From positions 111,801-175,800 of the forward strand of contig VHBC01000003.1 in assembly GCA_016872115.1 (NCBI GenBank): a stretch of DNA of 64,000 nt. The letters run 5' to 3'. This document shows, one piece after another, positions 1 to 11,541 of the stretch (position 1 is the first letter of the stretch; each line of letters starts with the position of its first letter). Origin of the DNA: Sphingomonadales bacterium (lineage in GTDB: Bacteria; Bacteroidota; Bacteroidia; Flavobacteriales_D; Crocinitomicaceae). The notes under the pieces were generated by a model, which was not told where the DNA came from, did not search any database, and was given only the letters and a program-made list of their open reading frames with translations. Both the position numbers and the translations under genes were made by a program.

Positions 1-289
1 TTTCGAATAGGTGCCACGAAATGGCTTCTCCTTCGCGGTCTTCATCGGTGGCTAGCCAGACAGTCTCAGCAGATTTGGCTAATTTTTTAAGTTCTGAGAC
101 CACTTGTTTTTTGTCCGGGCTCACTTCATATTGCGGATTGAAATTGGACTCAAGATCGATTGCAAGCCCTTTCTTTGCAAGGTCTCGGACGTGTCCGTAA
201 CTAGATTTGACAATGAAATCTTTACCGAGATAACCCTCGATTGTTTTTGCTTTTGCAGGAGACTCAACGATCACAAGATTTTTAGCCAT
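1..289 (-). CDS. topA: DNA topoisomerase I, N-terminal part (runs off the window edge)
   Basis: Reverse complement from ATG at 289 reads [37 protein letters not shown]...[19 protein letters not shown], the Toprim N-terminus of TopA. It is missing from the ORF track because it is truncated by the window. Confidence 0.95.
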   Translation of the reverse strand, partial: MAKNLVIVESPAKAKTIEGYLGKDFIVKSSYGHVRDLAKKGLAIDLESNFNPQYEVSPDKKQVVSELKKLAKSAETVWLATDEDREGEAISWHLFE

Positions 290-305
290 AAGGAGAATTT
301 GGTGA

Positions 306-313
306 CAAATGTA
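306..313 (-). promoter_or_regulatory. Bacteroidota-type -7 element (TACATTTG) for topA
   Basis: Minus strand reads TTG-N21-TACATTTG upstream of the topA ATG, matching the TTG/TAnnTTTG consensus. Confidence 0.55.
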
Positions 314-422
314 AAGTTAAAACACTTCAATCGTCAACAAGTGAAGTGCAAATTTGTGCGTATTTTTTCTTAACCTATGGTTACTTTTTTTGAATCATGA
401 GCCGACTTTATAGCCTGCCAAT

Positions 423-453
423 TTGTCAGTAGTTTGAATTTACCCTATTTTTG
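423..453 (+). promoter_or_regulatory. Promoter of miaB: TTG (423-425) N20 TATTTTTG (446-453)
   Basis: Matches the TTG/TAnnTTTG consensus. It overlaps the ORF-track start at 434, so the real start is ATG 470. Confidence 0.55.
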
Positions 454-469
454 CAGTTCAAGAAACCCC

Positions 470-1897
470 ATGGAATACGAAAATAAAGTCATAGACGAAT
501 CAATACAAGGCTCCGCTATTGAAATGAATCAAGAAGCCAAGCCCGACACAAAAAAACTGTACCTAGAAAGTTACGGCTGCCAGATGAATTTTTCTGACAG
601 CGAAGTCGTGGCTTCCATTCTTTCTGAAGATGGCTATCAAACAACGCGCAACATCGATGATGCCGATGTTATTTTACTCAATACCTGCTCTATTCGTGAA
701 AACGCAGAGCAGCGTGTACGCAATCGCCTTACTGAATTCAAAATTAAAAAAGAACGCAACCCTGAGCTCGTTGTTGGCATTTTGGGATGTATGGCCGAAC
801 GCCTCAAAAAAAACTTGCTCGAAGAAGAAAAATTAGTGGATCTGGTAGCGGGTCCAGATGCTTACCGAGATCTTCCCAATCTAATAGAGGAGGTCGGAAC
901 TGGGCAGAAAGCTGTAAATGTCTTGCTATCCAGAGACGAAACCTATGCCGATATTTCGCCTGTTCGCCTGGATCAAGGTGGTATTTCAGCATTCGTAACC
1001 ATCATGCGTGGTTGTGACAACATGTGTTCTTTTTGCGTAGTTCCTTTTACACGCGGTCGAGAGCGTTCTCGGGATCCTCAAACCATTGTTGCTGAATGTC
1101 AAGACTTATTCGAGCGCGGTTACCGCGAGGTAACTTTATTGGGGCAGAACGTAGATTCGTACCGTTGGAACATCAGTGCAAAAGGTCAAATCAAAAATCC
1201 GGAGCAGCCCACAACAAATTTTGCACATCTCATGGAAATGGTTGCTTTGGTCTCTCCCTTGCTTCGTGTTCGTTTCAGCACCTCGCATCCTAAAGACATG
1301 ACCGACGAAGTACTCGAAATCATGGCTAAATACGAAAACATCTGTCCTTACATTCATTTGCCAGTACAGTCAGGAAATACCGATGTGCTTTACCGCATGA
1401 ATCGCGGCTATTCACGGGAGTGGTACCTCGACAGAATTGCCGCGATCAAACGCATCATTCCGGATTGTGCCATTTCTACGGATATCATTACCGGTTTTTG
1501 CGGCGAAACCGAGCAGGAGCATCAAGAAACCCTCAGCCTCATGGACATCGTACAATACGATTTTGCTTACATGTTTAAATACTCTGAACGACCAAAAACG
1601 CTGGCAGAACGGCGCTTCGCCGATGATGTCCCAGAAGAAGTAAAAGGCCGTCGCTTGAATGAAATCATCGAAAAGCAACTCGCACATTCATTAGCTTCCA
1701 ATCAAAGATTAGTTGGCACTACGCAGAAGGTGCTCATCGAAGGCAAATCAAAACGTTCCGAAGAACACCTCTGTGGCCGCACAGGTAGCAATGTCATGGT
1801 CGTTTTCCCGAAGGCTGACCAAGAGAAAGGCACCTATGTACAGGTTCATATCACCGACTGTACTTCGGCTACGCTAATCGGAGAAATTATCGCATAA
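470..1897 (+). CDS. miaB: tRNA-2-methylthio-N6-dimethylallyladenosine synthase MiaB
   Basis: [22 protein letters not shown], radical SAM motif [27 protein letters not shown]-like C-terminus. Start placed at MEYENK. Confidence 0.95.
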   Translation: MEYENKVIDESIQGSAIEMNQEAKPDTKKLYLESYGCQMNFSDSEVVASILSEDGYQTTRNIDDADVILLNTCSIRENAEQRVRNRLTEFKIKKERNPELVVGILGCMAERLKKNLLEEEKLVDLVAGPDAYRDLPNLIEEVGTGQKAVNVLLSRDETYADISPVRLDQGGISAFVTIMRGCDNMCSFCVVPFTRGRERSRDPQTIVAECQDLFERGYREVTLLGQNVDSYRWNISAKGQIKNPEQPTTNFAHLMEMVALVSPLLRVRFSTSHPKDMTDEVLEIMAKYENICPYIHLPVQSGNTDVLYRMNRGYSREWYLDRIAAIKRIIPDCAISTDIITGFCGETEQEHQETLSLMDIVQYDFAYMFKYSERPKTLAERRFADDVPEEVKGRRLNEIIEKQLAHSLASNQRLVGTTQKVLIEGKSKRSEEHLCGRTGSNVMVVFPKADQEKGTYVQVHITDCTSATLIGEIIA

Positions 1898-1911
1898 ATG
1901 CATCAACACCT

Positions 1912-3168
1912 ATGAACGTCCAACAAATCAAACAGCGTTTTGGAATCATCGGTTCAGCACCGTTGCTCAATCGGGCATTAGAAATTGCCATGCAGGTTGC
2001 CCCGACCGATATTTCGGTGCTGGTGACTGGCGAAAGCGGAACCGGTAAAGAAATTATTCCGCAGGTCATCCATCAATTGAGTGCCCGCAAACACGGCGAG
2101 TACATTGCCGTAAACTGTGGTGCCATTCCAGAGGGCACCATCGATTCTGAATTATTCGGTCATGAAAAAGGCTCTTTTACAGGTGCCCAGGGAAGCCGTC
2201 AAGGATATTTTGAAGTAGCGAATGGCGGAACTATTTTTTTAGATGAAGTCGCAGAATTGCCCATGCAAACCCAAGTGCGTTTGTTGCGTGTTTTGGAAAC
2301 CGGTGAGTACATTCGCGTCGGATCTTCTAAACCGCTCAAAACCAATGTACGGGTAGTGGCAGCTACCAACGAAAACATGCAGAAAGCCATTTCATCTGGA
2401 AAATTCCGCGAAGACTTGTATTACCGCCTTAGCACCGTTCCAATTGCACTTCCTGCGTTGCGCCAACGTGCCGAGGACATCCATTTGTTGTTTCGCAAAT
2501 TTGCCAATGACTTTGCTGATAAATACCGCATGCCGGCCATCAAGCTGACCGATTCAGCTGTTGAACTTTTGTGTGCTTATCCTTGGCCTGGCAATATCCG
2601 TCAACTTAAAAATTTAGTCGAGCAACTTTCAGTAATCGAAACAGCCAGGGAGATTGATCCAATCACGCTCAACGCTTACCTCACGCCAATTTTGGAGAAA
2701 GCAAACGGTTTGCAGCTCAATGAGCAAAGTCAAGAATCCATTTCGGAACGTGAACTCATGTACAAATTTCTATTTGACATGAAAAAAGACCTCACAGAAC
2801 TCAAAAAATTGGTTTTAGACCTTGCAAATGGCGGTGCCAACATTGAACTCAATCCCGATCAAAGTGCTGCTGTTACAAGACTTTACCAAGAAGTTTATGA
2901 TCAAACGCCTTCAACTGCGCGCATACTTCCGGCACCCACAATCACCCACCCAGAACTAACGCCGCTGCCTCACGTGAGTCCTACACACGAAGAATACGAA
3001 GAACACATAGAGCTTGAAGAATCTTTGAGCCTCGAAGACCGCGAGCGCGAACTCATTCTCAAAGCACTTGAGAAACATCGTGGCAAGCGCAAACATGCCG
3101 CCTTAGAGTTGGGTATATCAGAACGAACATTATACCGAAAAATCAAAGAATTTCAATTAGGAGAATAA
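1912..3168 (+). CDS. Sigma-54-interacting AAA+ transcriptional regulator with Fis-type HTH
   Basis: Walker [15 protein letters not shown] loop, Walker [15 protein letters not shown]-terminal [29 protein letters not shown]. Confidence 0.92.
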   Translation: MNVQQIKQRFGIIGSAPLLNRALEIAMQVAPTDISVLVTGESGTGKEIIPQVIHQLSARKHGEYIAVNCGAIPEGTIDSELFGHEKGSFTGAQGSRQGYFEVANGGTIFLDEVAELPMQTQVRLLRVLETGEYIRVGSSKPLKTNVRVVAATNENMQKAISSGKFREDLYYRLSTVPIALPALRQRAEDIHLLFRKFANDFADKYRMPAIKLTDSAVELLCAYPWPGNIRQLKNLVEQLSVIETAREIDPITLNAYLTPILEKANGLQLNEQSQESISERELMYKFLFDMKKDLTELKKLVLDLANGGANIELNPDQSAAVTRLYQEVYDQTPSTARILPAPTITHPELTPLPHVSPTHEEYEEHIELEESLSLEDRERELILKALEKHRGKRKHAALELGISERTLYRKIKEFQLGE

Positions 3169-3677
3169 TGCGCCAAATCCTCTTCTTTTGTTCTTTTATA
3201 TTGCTCAGCTCTTGTTGGCCTGAAAGCTTTTCTTTTCGGGATGCAGGTGGAATGCCCGTAGAGTGGAAATCGTTTACCATTCAAAATTTAGAAAATACGG
3301 CGCCAAATTGTCCTTTATCTTTCGGGCCTTTATTAACCGAGCAACTCAAAGATGGCGTCCAAAACAATACGCGACTTCTGCTCAATACGCAATTGGGTGA
3401 GGGAGAAATCAATATAGAAGGTGCCATCACAAGCTATCAAGTTCAGCCCGTTGCCATTCAAGGTGCAGACAATGCAACTAGCAACCGCCTGACCATGACC
3501 CTTCAGCTTAAAATCAAAATCAAGTCTCCAAAAGAGGAGGAGTGGCAATTGGTGAGTACGCGTTTTGCCGATTTTCCGTCGAGCTCGAATTTGGCAGCTG
3601 TTGAACAAAAGTTATTTGCCGATATTTCAGCACAAATGGTTCAAGACCTGATCAACAAATTATATAGTAATTGGTAA
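3168..3677 (+). CDS. lptE: LptE-like LPS-assembly lipoprotein
   Basis: Lipobox-like LLSSC signal, FTIQNLENTAPNCPLSFGPLLTEQLKDGVQNNTRLLL, and position between the sigma-54 regulator and secG. Confidence 0.75.
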   Translation: MRQILFFCSFILLSSCWPESFSFRDAGGMPVEWKSFTIQNLENTAPNCPLSFGPLLTEQLKDGVQNNTRLLLNTQLGEGEINIEGAITSYQVQPVAIQGADNATSNRLTMTLQLKIKIKSPKEEEWQLVSTRFADFPSSSNLAAVEQKLFADISAQMVQDLINKLYSNW

Positions 3678-3686
3678 ATTAGTGCT

Positions 3687-4400
3687 GTGTTAAGTAAAGA
3701 GCAACTTCATTCTCAAATCCTTGATCCAAGTCAGTGCAGTGGTGTCTTCCTTGCTGATCTTGAAGCGCTTCGCAACGCTTATCCTTACGCCACTACTTTT
3801 GCTATTTTACATCTGAAGACGCTAGCACAAGAGCAAGACGTTAGGTTTGCACAAGCTTTGGAGAACAGTGCTTTTGCCATTCAAAATAGAGCCGTTTTAT
3901 TCGAATTACTTCAAGAAGCCAAATTAACTGCGCCATTAGTTGAACCTCCCGTTGAAGAAGCCGATGAATTAAGCCCGGATCCTTTGGACCAACTATTGAG
4001 AGCAAATCTCATCAATAATGCTTATGTCGATCTGACTTATACCGAGGAGCTCAAAGAACTAGAAAAGGAGCCAACGCAAATTGTCGAACCACAAGACAAA
4101 CGCTCTTTTACAGATTGGTTGCACTTCAAAGAAGACTCCGATACTGAATCGCAAGCTGAATTCTTGAAAATAGACAAACCCAAACAAGATTTTTATTCGC
4201 CGGCCAAAAAAGCCAAAGAAAGCATCAACAGCGATCAAATCCCTGTTTCAGAGACCCTCGCTAAAATCTATGCCATGCAAGGTGCCGTTACCAAAGCGAT
4301 TGGGGTTTATGAGCAATTAATTTTGCTCAATCCGGAAAAAAAGAGTTACTTTGCAAACCAAATTAAAATACTTAAGAAAAACCTCAATATTTCATCATGA
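3687..4400 (+). CDS. Hypothetical protein with a TPR-like C-terminus
   Basis: GTG start (MLSKEQ). C-terminal ETLAKIYAMQGAVTKAIGVYEQLILLNPEKKSYFANQI resembles a TPR repeat. Overlaps secG by 4 nt. Confidence 0.65.
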   Translation: MLSKEQLHSQILDPSQCSGVFLADLEALRNAYPYATTFAILHLKTLAQEQDVRFAQALENSAFAIQNRAVLFELLQEAKLTAPLVEPPVEEADELSPDPLDQLLRANLINNAYVDLTYTEELKELEKEPTQIVEPQDKRSFTDWLHFKEDSDTESQAEFLKIDKPKQDFYSPAKKAKESINSDQIPVSETLAKIYAMQGAVTKAIGVYEQLILLNPEKKSYFANQIKILKKNLNISS

Positions 4401-4699
4401 CTGGTATCCTTTCTTTTCTGATTATCGTCGCTAGTGCACTACTCATTTTGGTAGTTTACGTTCAAAATCCAAAAGGTGGAGGCTTGAGCGCCGATTTCGG
4501 CGGAGCTTCTCAATTAGGTGGCGTACAACGCACCAACGAACTCATCGACAAACTCACATGGGGATTGGCAGCTGCTATTCTTGTGTTTAGTTTAGGAATT
4601 TCAATTAGTCAACCAAAGCCACCAAAACCAGTGGCACCACAAACCCAACAACAAGCACCTGCTCAAGGTCAAAACCCAGCACAAAACCAGCAGCAGTAA
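4397..4699 (+). CDS. secG: Preprotein translocase subunit SecG
   Basis: ILVVYVQNPKGGGLSADFGGASQLGGVQRTNELIDKLTWGLA. Confidence 0.93.
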   Translation: MTGILSFLIIVASALLILVVYVQNPKGGGLSADFGGASQLGGVQRTNELIDKLTWGLAAAILVFSLGISISQPKPPKPVAPQTQQQAPAQGQNPAQNQQQ

Positions 4700-4720
4700 T
4701 TGATTATATCTTATTAGGAA

Positions 4721-4755
4721 AATGTCAGTATGTCACGCATACTGACATTTTTTTT
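4721..4755 (+). terminator. Intrinsic terminator or perfect palindrome between secG and groES
   Basis: AATGTCAGTATG-TCACG-CATACTGACATT: 12-bp perfect stem, 5-nt loop, followed by a T run. Confidence 0.8.
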
Positions 4756-4831
4756 GCCAATTATGCAATTTTGACTGAATTTACAGATTGGCATGTTTTT
4801 CGAAGCAACAGAGGCAAATTAAAATATTTTT

Positions 4832-5107
4832 ATGTCAATTAAATTCAAACCCTTGGCAGACAGAGTTCTGGTAGAACCTGCGCCAGCAGAGCAAAAAACA
4901 GCGAGTGGAATCATCATTCCAGACACAGCAAAAGAAAAACCCTTGCGCGGTACTGTTGTAGCGGCTGGGTCTGGAAAAAAAGATGAGCCCATGTCCGTAA
5001 ATGTAGGGGACTCCATTCTTTACGGGCAATATGCCGGTACCGAAATCAAAATCGACGGCCAAACCTTTCTCATCATGAGAGAATCAGACATTTACGGTAT
5101 TTTTTAA
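4832..5107 (+). CDS. groES: Co-chaperonin GroES
   Basis: [33 protein letters not shown]...[19 protein letters not shown]. Confidence 0.97.
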   Translation: MSIKFKPLADRVLVEPAPAEQKTASGIIIPDTAKEKPLRGTVVAAGSGKKDEPMSVNVGDSILYGQYAGTEIKIDGQTFLIMRESDIYGIF

Positions 5108-5113
5108 CTCTAA

Positions 5114-6766
<1,653 letters not shown>

Positions 6767-6773
6767 TGTTTAT

Positions 6774-6796
6774 AAGGGCCTTCGGGCTCTTTTTCA
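6774..6796 (+). terminator. groEL-proximal terminator
   Basis: AGGGCC-TTCG-GGCTCT hairpin followed by TTTT. Confidence 0.7.
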
Positions 6797-6839
6797 TTTC
6801 TTTCTTCCCGTTTGAACGGATAGCGAGAAATGTCTATAT

Positions 6840-6869
6840 AAGAGCCACCTTCGGGTGGCTTTCTTTTTG
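6840..6869 (+). terminator. Second tandem terminator downstream of groEL
   Basis: AGAGCCACC-TTCG-GGTGGCTTTCTTTTT. Confidence 0.7.
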
Positions 6870-6877
6870 TATTTTTG
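6870..6877 (+). promoter_or_regulatory. -7 element TATTTTTG for the SRAP gene
   Basis: TAnnTTTG match ending 4 nt before the ATG at 6882. Confidence 0.5.
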
Positions 6878-6881
6878 ATCA

Positions 6882-7592
6882 ATGTGCTACAGTAATTCTT
6901 CTACTTCCACAACTCAACAACTCGCTGAGCGTTACCAAAAACTGCAGCCCGGAAAACCCATAGAGTTACAATATTACTTTGCCTCGGGGTTTCAATTTCC
7001 AGAATGGCATACTATTACCAATGATCAAACCTTGCAACAAATGCGCTGGGGTTTGCTGCCAAGGTGGTTTGGTGGTTCAAACCCGATTGAATTTGCTTCT
7101 AAAACCCTCAATGCACGTCTTGAAACTGCTGCAGAAAAAGCCTCATTCAAACACCTATTAACATCTAACCGATGTTTGGTACCATCTACTGGATTTTTTG
7201 AATGGCAAACCATAGGTAAAAAGAAGGTGCCCTTTTATATTAAGCATAACAGCCAGCCTGTTTTTTCAATAGCTGGATTGTTCGATACCTGGCTAGATCC
7301 AAAGACTGGAATTAAAGTTCAAACGTTTACCATTCTTACCACACAGGCGAATACACTTATGGCTGAAATTCACAATTCAAAGCAACGCATGCCCTTGATT
7401 TTAAATCAAAATGAAGAGGCAACTTGGCTCAACGGGCTTGTGCAGCCGGAGACGTTTGCCGATCGCAGTAAGCTGGCTTTAGCTGCTTGGGAAATTGATA
7501 AAAAAACTGTGCTCGGAAAGAATGCTAACGTACAAACGATCAACCAACCATTCTCCAATCGTTTTGAGGAACAGTTGGGCTTATTTGACTAA
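6882..7592 (+). CDS. SOS response-associated peptidase (SRAP/YedK/HMCES family)
   Basis: MCYSN N-terminus with catalytic Cys2, MRWGLLPRWF, NARLETAAEKASFKHLLTSNRCLVPSTGFFEWQ, PFYIKH, TILTTQANTLMAEIHNSKQRMPLIL. Confidence 0.93.
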   Translation: MCYSNSSTSTTQQLAERYQKLQPGKPIELQYYFASGFQFPEWHTITNDQTLQQMRWGLLPRWFGGSNPIEFASKTLNARLETAAEKASFKHLLTSNRCLVPSTGFFEWQTIGKKKVPFYIKHNSQPVFSIAGLFDTWLDPKTGIKVQTFTILTTQANTLMAEIHNSKQRMPLILNQNEEATWLNGLVQPETFADRSKLALAAWEIDKKTVLGKNANVQTINQPFSNRFEEQLGLFD

Positions 7593-7623
7593 CTTTGGCA
7601 TTACAATTGCTAGTCGCATTTCG

Positions 7624-8289
7624 ATGAAAATACTATTCAGCTTTTTACTGCTACTTTCGTTGGTTTCTTGTATAGAAATTTCAGACGACATCACTATAAA
7701 AAACGATGGTTCGGGAACATTTCGATATAAAATTAACCTGAGCGAGAGCCTTGTTAAAGTTAATTCAATTTTGGCGCTAGACAGCTTAAATGGTAAGCCA
7801 GTTCCAAGCAAGGCTGAAATCAGTGCCAAAATCAATGAATTCGTTCGGTTGCTAGATGCGCAAAGCGGCATTACAAACGTGCTCGTCGAAGAAAATTACA
7901 CCGATTACATCTTTAAATTTTCCTGCGACTTTACAAATATCAAACAATTACAAGATGCGATTCGACTCACGATCGAGCAAATAACCAATGAGAAATACCC
8001 TGTTGGCGCCGAGCAATATTGGTTAAGTTGGGACGGTACCACCCTCGTACGGACTATTCCTGCATACTTTACGCAACAAATCAAGAACTTTAAATTCGAA
8101 GACGATGAAAAGCTCAAAACAGGTGTATACGCTTCAATTACCCGTTTTGAGCGCCCGGTAGCGTCATTTGAGAATAAATTAGGAGCGCTTAGTAAAAATC
8201 AAATGTCTGTACTTGTTCGGACCAATACTTTTGATTTAAAGAATAACCAACACCTTCTCGACAATACAATTGTTTTGACACCAAGGTGA
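7624..8289 (+). CDS. Hypothetical lipoprotein
   Basis: Start re-placed at MKILFSFLLLLSLVSCIEISDDITIKNDGSGTFRYKINLS (lipobox LVSC). Confidence 0.7.
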   Translation: MKILFSFLLLLSLVSCIEISDDITIKNDGSGTFRYKINLSESLVKVNSILALDSLNGKPVPSKAEISAKINEFVRLLDAQSGITNVLVEENYTDYIFKFSCDFTNIKQLQDAIRLTIEQITNEKYPVGAEQYWLSWDGTTLVRTIPAYFTQQIKNFKFEDDEKLKTGVYASITRFERPVASFENKLGALSKNQMSVLVRTNTFDLKNNQHLLDNTIVLTPR

Positions 8290-8333
8290 TACTCGTGGAT
8301 TATGTTTAACTTCGCAGTATCTAATTTTCGCTT

Positions 8334-10208
8334 GTGACTCATCAAATTCAACGTTTTTATTGGCTTTCACTTGCCCTCTTTTGTATGCCATTTTCGTGGG
8401 CTCAACTAAAGTCTATTCAGTCCGAACAGCTTTTGCCCAAAGATGCCGTTACTGTATTTAGTATTAATAATATCAGTTTATTACAGAAAATTTCCATGGA
8501 TGAACTCGTGAATTATGAGTTTATGTCCGAGGTGCATCAGGAATTATTCGATGGCTCGACCTCGGGTAAAACCCTTAAAGATGCTGGCTTAGATTTCAAC
8601 CAACGTCTGAACCTTTTCTACGGCAAAACCAACACCCATGAGCTTACGGGTTTTACTTTTGGTGTTTCTGATCGCAAGGCATTATTCGAAGTTTTCGATG
8701 ATTTTCAAAACCTAGAATCAGATATTCCGGGCTTGGCTGTTTACGGAACTTTTTTCAATAATTTAATGATTAAAGACAATGTTGCGTTACTCATTCGCAT
8801 CGAGCCAACCATGGAACACATCGATGAAGTAACAGATTCTATTTGGTTTGCGCGCGGCAATGAAATGCCTTTCGATTTTTTTGACGACCAAATCAGTCCC
8901 GATCCCGAAAATATACTTGACGAGGAAACCTTTGAAGACAACCCCAATACCAATATATTTCCGGAAGCTACCGAAAATCCACTCGTCAAAAATTACTACG
9001 AATTACGCGATAGCGTTCAAATGATGCTCCAAGAAGCAGCTCTATCTGCTGTAATTCAAGAAATTTTTGTTCAAGGCGCCAATCTCTACAATACAGACAC
9101 CCGATTTGCTGCTCAGTTAGCGCATCAGGCCGAGGGTGCTTTTTACCTAGACAACGCTCGCAATCTGGATAAATCACAAGGTCTTTGGTATTTTCAGACC
9201 GTACTGCCTACACTCTACAAAGACATTCAGGAGCTATATGCCGGAAATGTAATTCTTGGTGACTTATTCTTACGAGACAACCAAATTGATTTTGAGGTTG
9301 ATGCGCTTTACGGCCCAGCTTTAGGAAGCATTTATCAACAAATGAACGATGCGCGCTTCGACAAACGTGTACTCGATTATATTCCGGCTTCAAGTCCAGC
9401 GTATTTTACATATAATATCAACTTGCAACAGGCTTATGACCAAGCCTTTAAGGTGCTTTTACCACTGCTTTCTGATGAGAAAAATGCGCAAATCGCCATG
9501 AACGTTCTGACACTTGAGTTGCTCAATGAATTTATCAATAAGGAGGCACTGTTTGATACGTACAAAGGCAGTATGTTTGGCACCTTCAATGGGATTAAAA
9601 AAGTGACCACCAAAAAAATCGAATTCACCTACGATGAAGAATCCTTCGAATACGAGGAGCGCGAAACCCAAACCCAAACAGACATGCCCATCTTTACCAT
9701 GGGTTTTTCAACAGCACGTCCAGATATTCCGGAGCTCATTCTTAAGCACATGGGAAGACTCACCTCTCGTATCCAACGCTTTGATAACTACTGGCGTATC
9801 GACAACGCAATTTTAGATGCCGCACCGCTTTACATCATCAATACAGGTAAGCTTCTCATTCTGAGCAACGACGAAGACCTGGCTCGTTTTCATTCCAAGG
9901 GTTACGGCAAAGAGGCTTTGGGTAATAAAGCAAGCAAAAAAGCAATGCGCAGCGGTTTTATGTATGGTAAAGTCGATGTCACCCAAACCCTAGATCGTTT
10001 TCCAACAGAAGTACTCACGCCGCGCAATGCCGAAATCGTAGCCTCATTAAAAGGCAAATCGGGCCAGCTTGAACTCACCTCTACTGAAACAGATGCGGCG
10101 CATACACGTTTCAAACTCAGTTACCACTTTGAAGGCCAAGAAGCTCCGGGTAAACACTTCCTTGATTTAGTGAACTCACTTTATGTGATTTATACTTTGA
10201 ATCCTTAA
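8334..10208 (+). CDS. Secreted hypothetical protein (DUF4836-like architecture)
   Basis: GTG start, signal peptide ending SWAQ, LLPKDAVTVFSINNISLLQKISMDEL. Confidence 0.6.
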   Translation: MTHQIQRFYWLSLALFCMPFSWAQLKSIQSEQLLPKDAVTVFSINNISLLQKISMDELVNYEFMSEVHQELFDGSTSGKTLKDAGLDFNQRLNLFYGKTNTHELTGFTFGVSDRKALFEVFDDFQNLESDIPGLAVYGTFFNNLMIKDNVALLIRIEPTMEHIDEVTDSIWFARGNEMPFDFFDDQISPDPENILDEETFEDNPNTNIFPEATENPLVKNYYELRDSVQMMLQEAALSAVIQEIFVQGANLYNTDTRFAAQLAHQAEGAFYLDNARNLDKSQGLWYFQTVLPTLYKDIQELYAGNVILGDLFLRDNQIDFEVDALYGPALGSIYQQMNDARFDKRVLDYIPASSPAYFTYNINLQQAYDQAFKVLLPLLSDEKNAQIAMNVLTLELLNEFINKEALFDTYKGSMFGTFNGIKKVTTKKIEFTYDEESFEYEERETQTQTDMPIFTMGFSTARPDIPELILKHMGRLTSRIQRFDNYWRIDNAILDAAPLYIINTGKLLILSNDEDLARFHSKGYGKEALGNKASKKAMRSGFMYGKVDVTQTLDRFPTEVLTPRNAEIVASLKGKSGQLELTSTETDAAHTRFKLSYHFEGQEAPGKHFLDLVNSLYVIYTLNP

Positions 10209-10212
10209 AAAT

Positions 10213-11541
10213 ATGTACCGCAAGTTTTTGACCCTCGTACTCATTGCAGGTAGTCTTGGCTTGGTACTTTTTGTGCGTTCGTTTTTATTTGAACAACCAA
10301 AAACACCTCGGCTCCTTGATCGCTTGCCAAGTGCCGATTTCCTAGGCAAAGCCAATATTCTCGAGCTTGCCAAAGAAACCAACTCCTTACTGCAGTACAA
10401 CAAGCTCTCCATGCGCGACTTCACAACCTATGAATTTTTGTTGGGTCAGGGCAAACAATACGGCATCGATTTGGAGTCTAATTTGTATATTTTCGTTAAT
10501 GAAAATGGTAACTGGGGCGCACTCATCCGCTTGACAGATTCCTCTAAAGTCAGTCTTGGCATTGAACGCTTGTCAAAATATAGCGAATTAAAAGATTCTA
10601 TTGTTGCTGGTAACCGTTATTATTATATTGCCAAAGAACAATCTTACCTGCATTATGGTAAAGATTATGCCCTTATTTATCAGGGTACCGATTTCATCAA
10701 AACACTCAATCAAGTAGTGTCTGCTCATTACGGCGCACAACAAAAGGTATGGCGTCGTTTTCTGCGTCAAAAGCAATTCAAAGACGAACATTTGGTATTT
10801 TATGCAAATTGGCCAAAACTCAAAAAATTTGATGTTGAAACCGCCATGTTTGCCCATGACAGCGACTCTTTAGGTCTCCGACTCAAGAGCTATATTAAAA
10901 AAAGAACACCGCTTTATTTCTCCTTGAAATCTAATGGCCTGACTTACCTCAGCAACGTGCAAACCGACCGTCTGATCGACATTCACCTAGATGTATCAGA
11001 ATTCAAGCAGCAACGCCAAGATTCAGTATATGTGCAGCTGGCCAAACTGAGCCGCAAAATCGGCTTTCCGTTCGAACGCTTTATGGCTGCTTGGAACGGT
11101 GATCTCGTTTACCAAGAAGGTGGCAAACAAGTGCAAGAAGTGCGTTACATCGAGACGGTCCTCGATGAAGATTTCAACGAAACCGAGGTAGAACGTGTGC
11201 GTTTGGACACCGTTCCTGGTTTTGCAGTCTTGACTTCTTTAAATAGAAGTGCTCCTCTGTTTATTGGTAAATTGACGCAAAAAGGTTTGTTGCGACAAGA
11301 AGAGGATGGCTACCGTTTTTTGTTTTCACCGCTGTTGCATTTTCAGAAATCTGGCCCATATTACCAATATTTCTCTGCCGCGACCTCTCCAAGATTAGCC
11401 CGCAGTAGGCAAAATCAGGTTTTATGGAAATACAAAGGGACCAAGTATTATTTTACGATCGATAAACTGACCCGTTACGAGATTTTTGGCTCCCTGCAAA
11501 TACCAGTTAAATCTATTTTACGTCGCAACAAACTGGTTTAG
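10213..11541 (+). CDS. Membrane-anchored hypothetical protein, possible distant paralog of the upstream gene
   Basis: N-terminal TM segment, LPSADFLGKANILELAKETN...YGIDLESNLYIFVNENG. 4-nt gap to the upstream CDS. Confidence 0.6.
   Translation: MYRKFLTLVLIAGSLGLVLFVRSFLFEQPKTPRLLDRLPSADFLGKANILELAKETNSLLQYNKLSMRDFTTYEFLLGQGKQYGIDLESNLYIFVNENGNWGALIRLTDSSKVSLGIERLSKYSELKDSIVAGNRYYYIAKEQSYLHYGKDYALIYQGTDFIKTLNQVVSAHYGAQQKVWRRFLRQKQFKDEHLVFYANWPKLKKFDVETAMFAHDSDSLGLRLKSYIKKRTPLYFSLKSNGLTYLSNVQTDRLIDIHLDVSEFKQQRQDSVYVQLAKLSRKIGFPFERFMAAWNGDLVYQEGGKQVQEVRYIETVLDEDFNETEVERVRLDTVPGFAVLTSLNRSAPLFIGKLTQKGLLRQEEDGYRFLFSPLLHFQKSGPYYQYFSAATSPRLARSRQNQVLWKYKGTKYYFTIDKLTRYEIFGSLQIPVKSILRRNKLV

Noticed and set aside
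104-373. 89-aa plus-strand ORF
   Set aside because: Antisense to the topA N-terminus, which has clear homology on the minus strand.
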